DNA of 5,353 nucleotides from Archaeoglobales archaeon. GTDB lineage: Archaea > Halobacteriota > Archaeoglobi > Archaeoglobales > Archaeoglobaceae. This document shows positions 5,154-5,353 of the stretch, one piece after another. The notes under the pieces are model-generated. The model ran no database searches. It had not been told where the DNA came from and was given only the letters and a program-made list of their open reading frames with translations. The number at the start of each line of letters is the position of its first letter. Positions within the stretch are counted from its first letter, which is position 1. The position numbers and the translations under genes were made by a program. The stretch spans positions 1-5,353 of the forward strand of contig QMZF01000102.1 of assembly GCA_003663055.1 (NCBI GenBank), in the 5' to 3' direction.

Positions 5154-5353
5154 GCAAACTCCTCCACGCTAAGAGCGCCCATAGGGCAAGCTTTAACGCA
5201 GCTCATACAAACCGTGCATTTATCCTCGTCTATCACAAGAAATGTCTCTACGAGCTCATTAGCGTTAAACTTGCAAACTGCTATGCAAGCTCCGCAGTAT
5301 GCACACTTTGTCCTGTCAACAACGATTCTCTTCTCCTTTTTCTGCGTTCTCCT
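5150..5353 (-). CDS. Ferredoxin with two [4Fe-4S] motifs, 5' end cut by the window edge
   Basis: A small electron carrier, likely the donor to the geranylgeranyl reductase that follows. The frame is open to the right edge and holds no ATG, GTG or TTG before the first motif, so the start is outside the window. Of 67 visible residues, Cys17, 20, 23 and 27 form CxxCxxCxxxC, and Cys46, 49, 52 and 56 form CxxCxxCxxxCP, the pattern of 2[4Fe-4S] ferredoxins. The first motif has Lys-Phe instead of the usual proline after its last cysteine. A basic stretch (QKKEKR) precedes the first motif. The TGA stop shares bases with the ATG of the next gene (ATGA), so the two are translated together. In Methanosarcina acetivorans a ferredoxin encoded beside the reductase supports its activity, which backs the same pairing here. 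Confidence 0.93.
   Translation of the reverse strand, partial: RRTQKKEKRIVVDRTKCAYCGACIAVCKFNANELVETFLVIDEDKCTVCMSCVKACPMGALSVEEFA
5159..5165 (-). promoter_or_regulatory. Shine-Dalgarno site of the geranylgeranyl reductase gene
   Basis: On the minus strand GGAGGAG lies inside the last codons of the ferredoxin gene, five bases before the ATG at 5153 and eight before the ATG at 5150. Both spacings work, so the site does not choose between the two starts. Confidence 0.75.

Overview
The window looks like chromosomal DNA from a euryarchaeon, most likely one of the Archaeoglobales. The support is a geranylgeranyl reductase of the archaeal-lipid type, archaeal BRE/TATA promoters at leaderless spacing, Shine-Dalgarno sites at tightly packed genes, a class II tRNA-Ser without an encoded CCA, and a membrane-anchored ArsR-type regulator of a kind I associate with Archaeoglobus. 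The genus is inferred from family resemblance, not from a search.

Left part (1-1309): the 3' part of a gene for a membrane-anchored winged-helix regulator (its start lies off the window), then a decayed IS110-family transposase with an in-frame stop and a frameshift, then about 170 bases of non-coding DNA with short hairpins and a 16-base direct repeat.

Middle (1279-2855): a two-gene operon from a TATA box. It encodes a secreted lipoprotein with a complete staphylococcal-nuclease active site plus an unassigned C-terminal domain, then a membrane-anchored predicted PD-(D/E)XK endonuclease. The predicted topologies place one nuclease outside and the other inside the membrane. A strong inverted repeat followed by T-runs lies near the end of the first gene.

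Centre (2942-3761): a minus-strand tRNA-Ser(UGA), then two small convergent genes, each for a short membrane protein with two main hydrophobic regions, separated by a very A+T-rich bidirectional terminator region with an 18-bp palindrome.

Right part (3762-5353, minus strand): a ferredoxin gene cut by the window edge, overlapping the start of a geranylgeranyl reductase gene. The pair fits a module that saturates the isoprenoid chains of archaeal membrane lipids, with the ferredoxin as likely electron donor. No CRISPR array, intact mobile element or replication origin was seen. The best candidates for something undescribed are the paired membrane nucleases, the unknown C-terminal domain of the first, and the convergent small membrane proteins.
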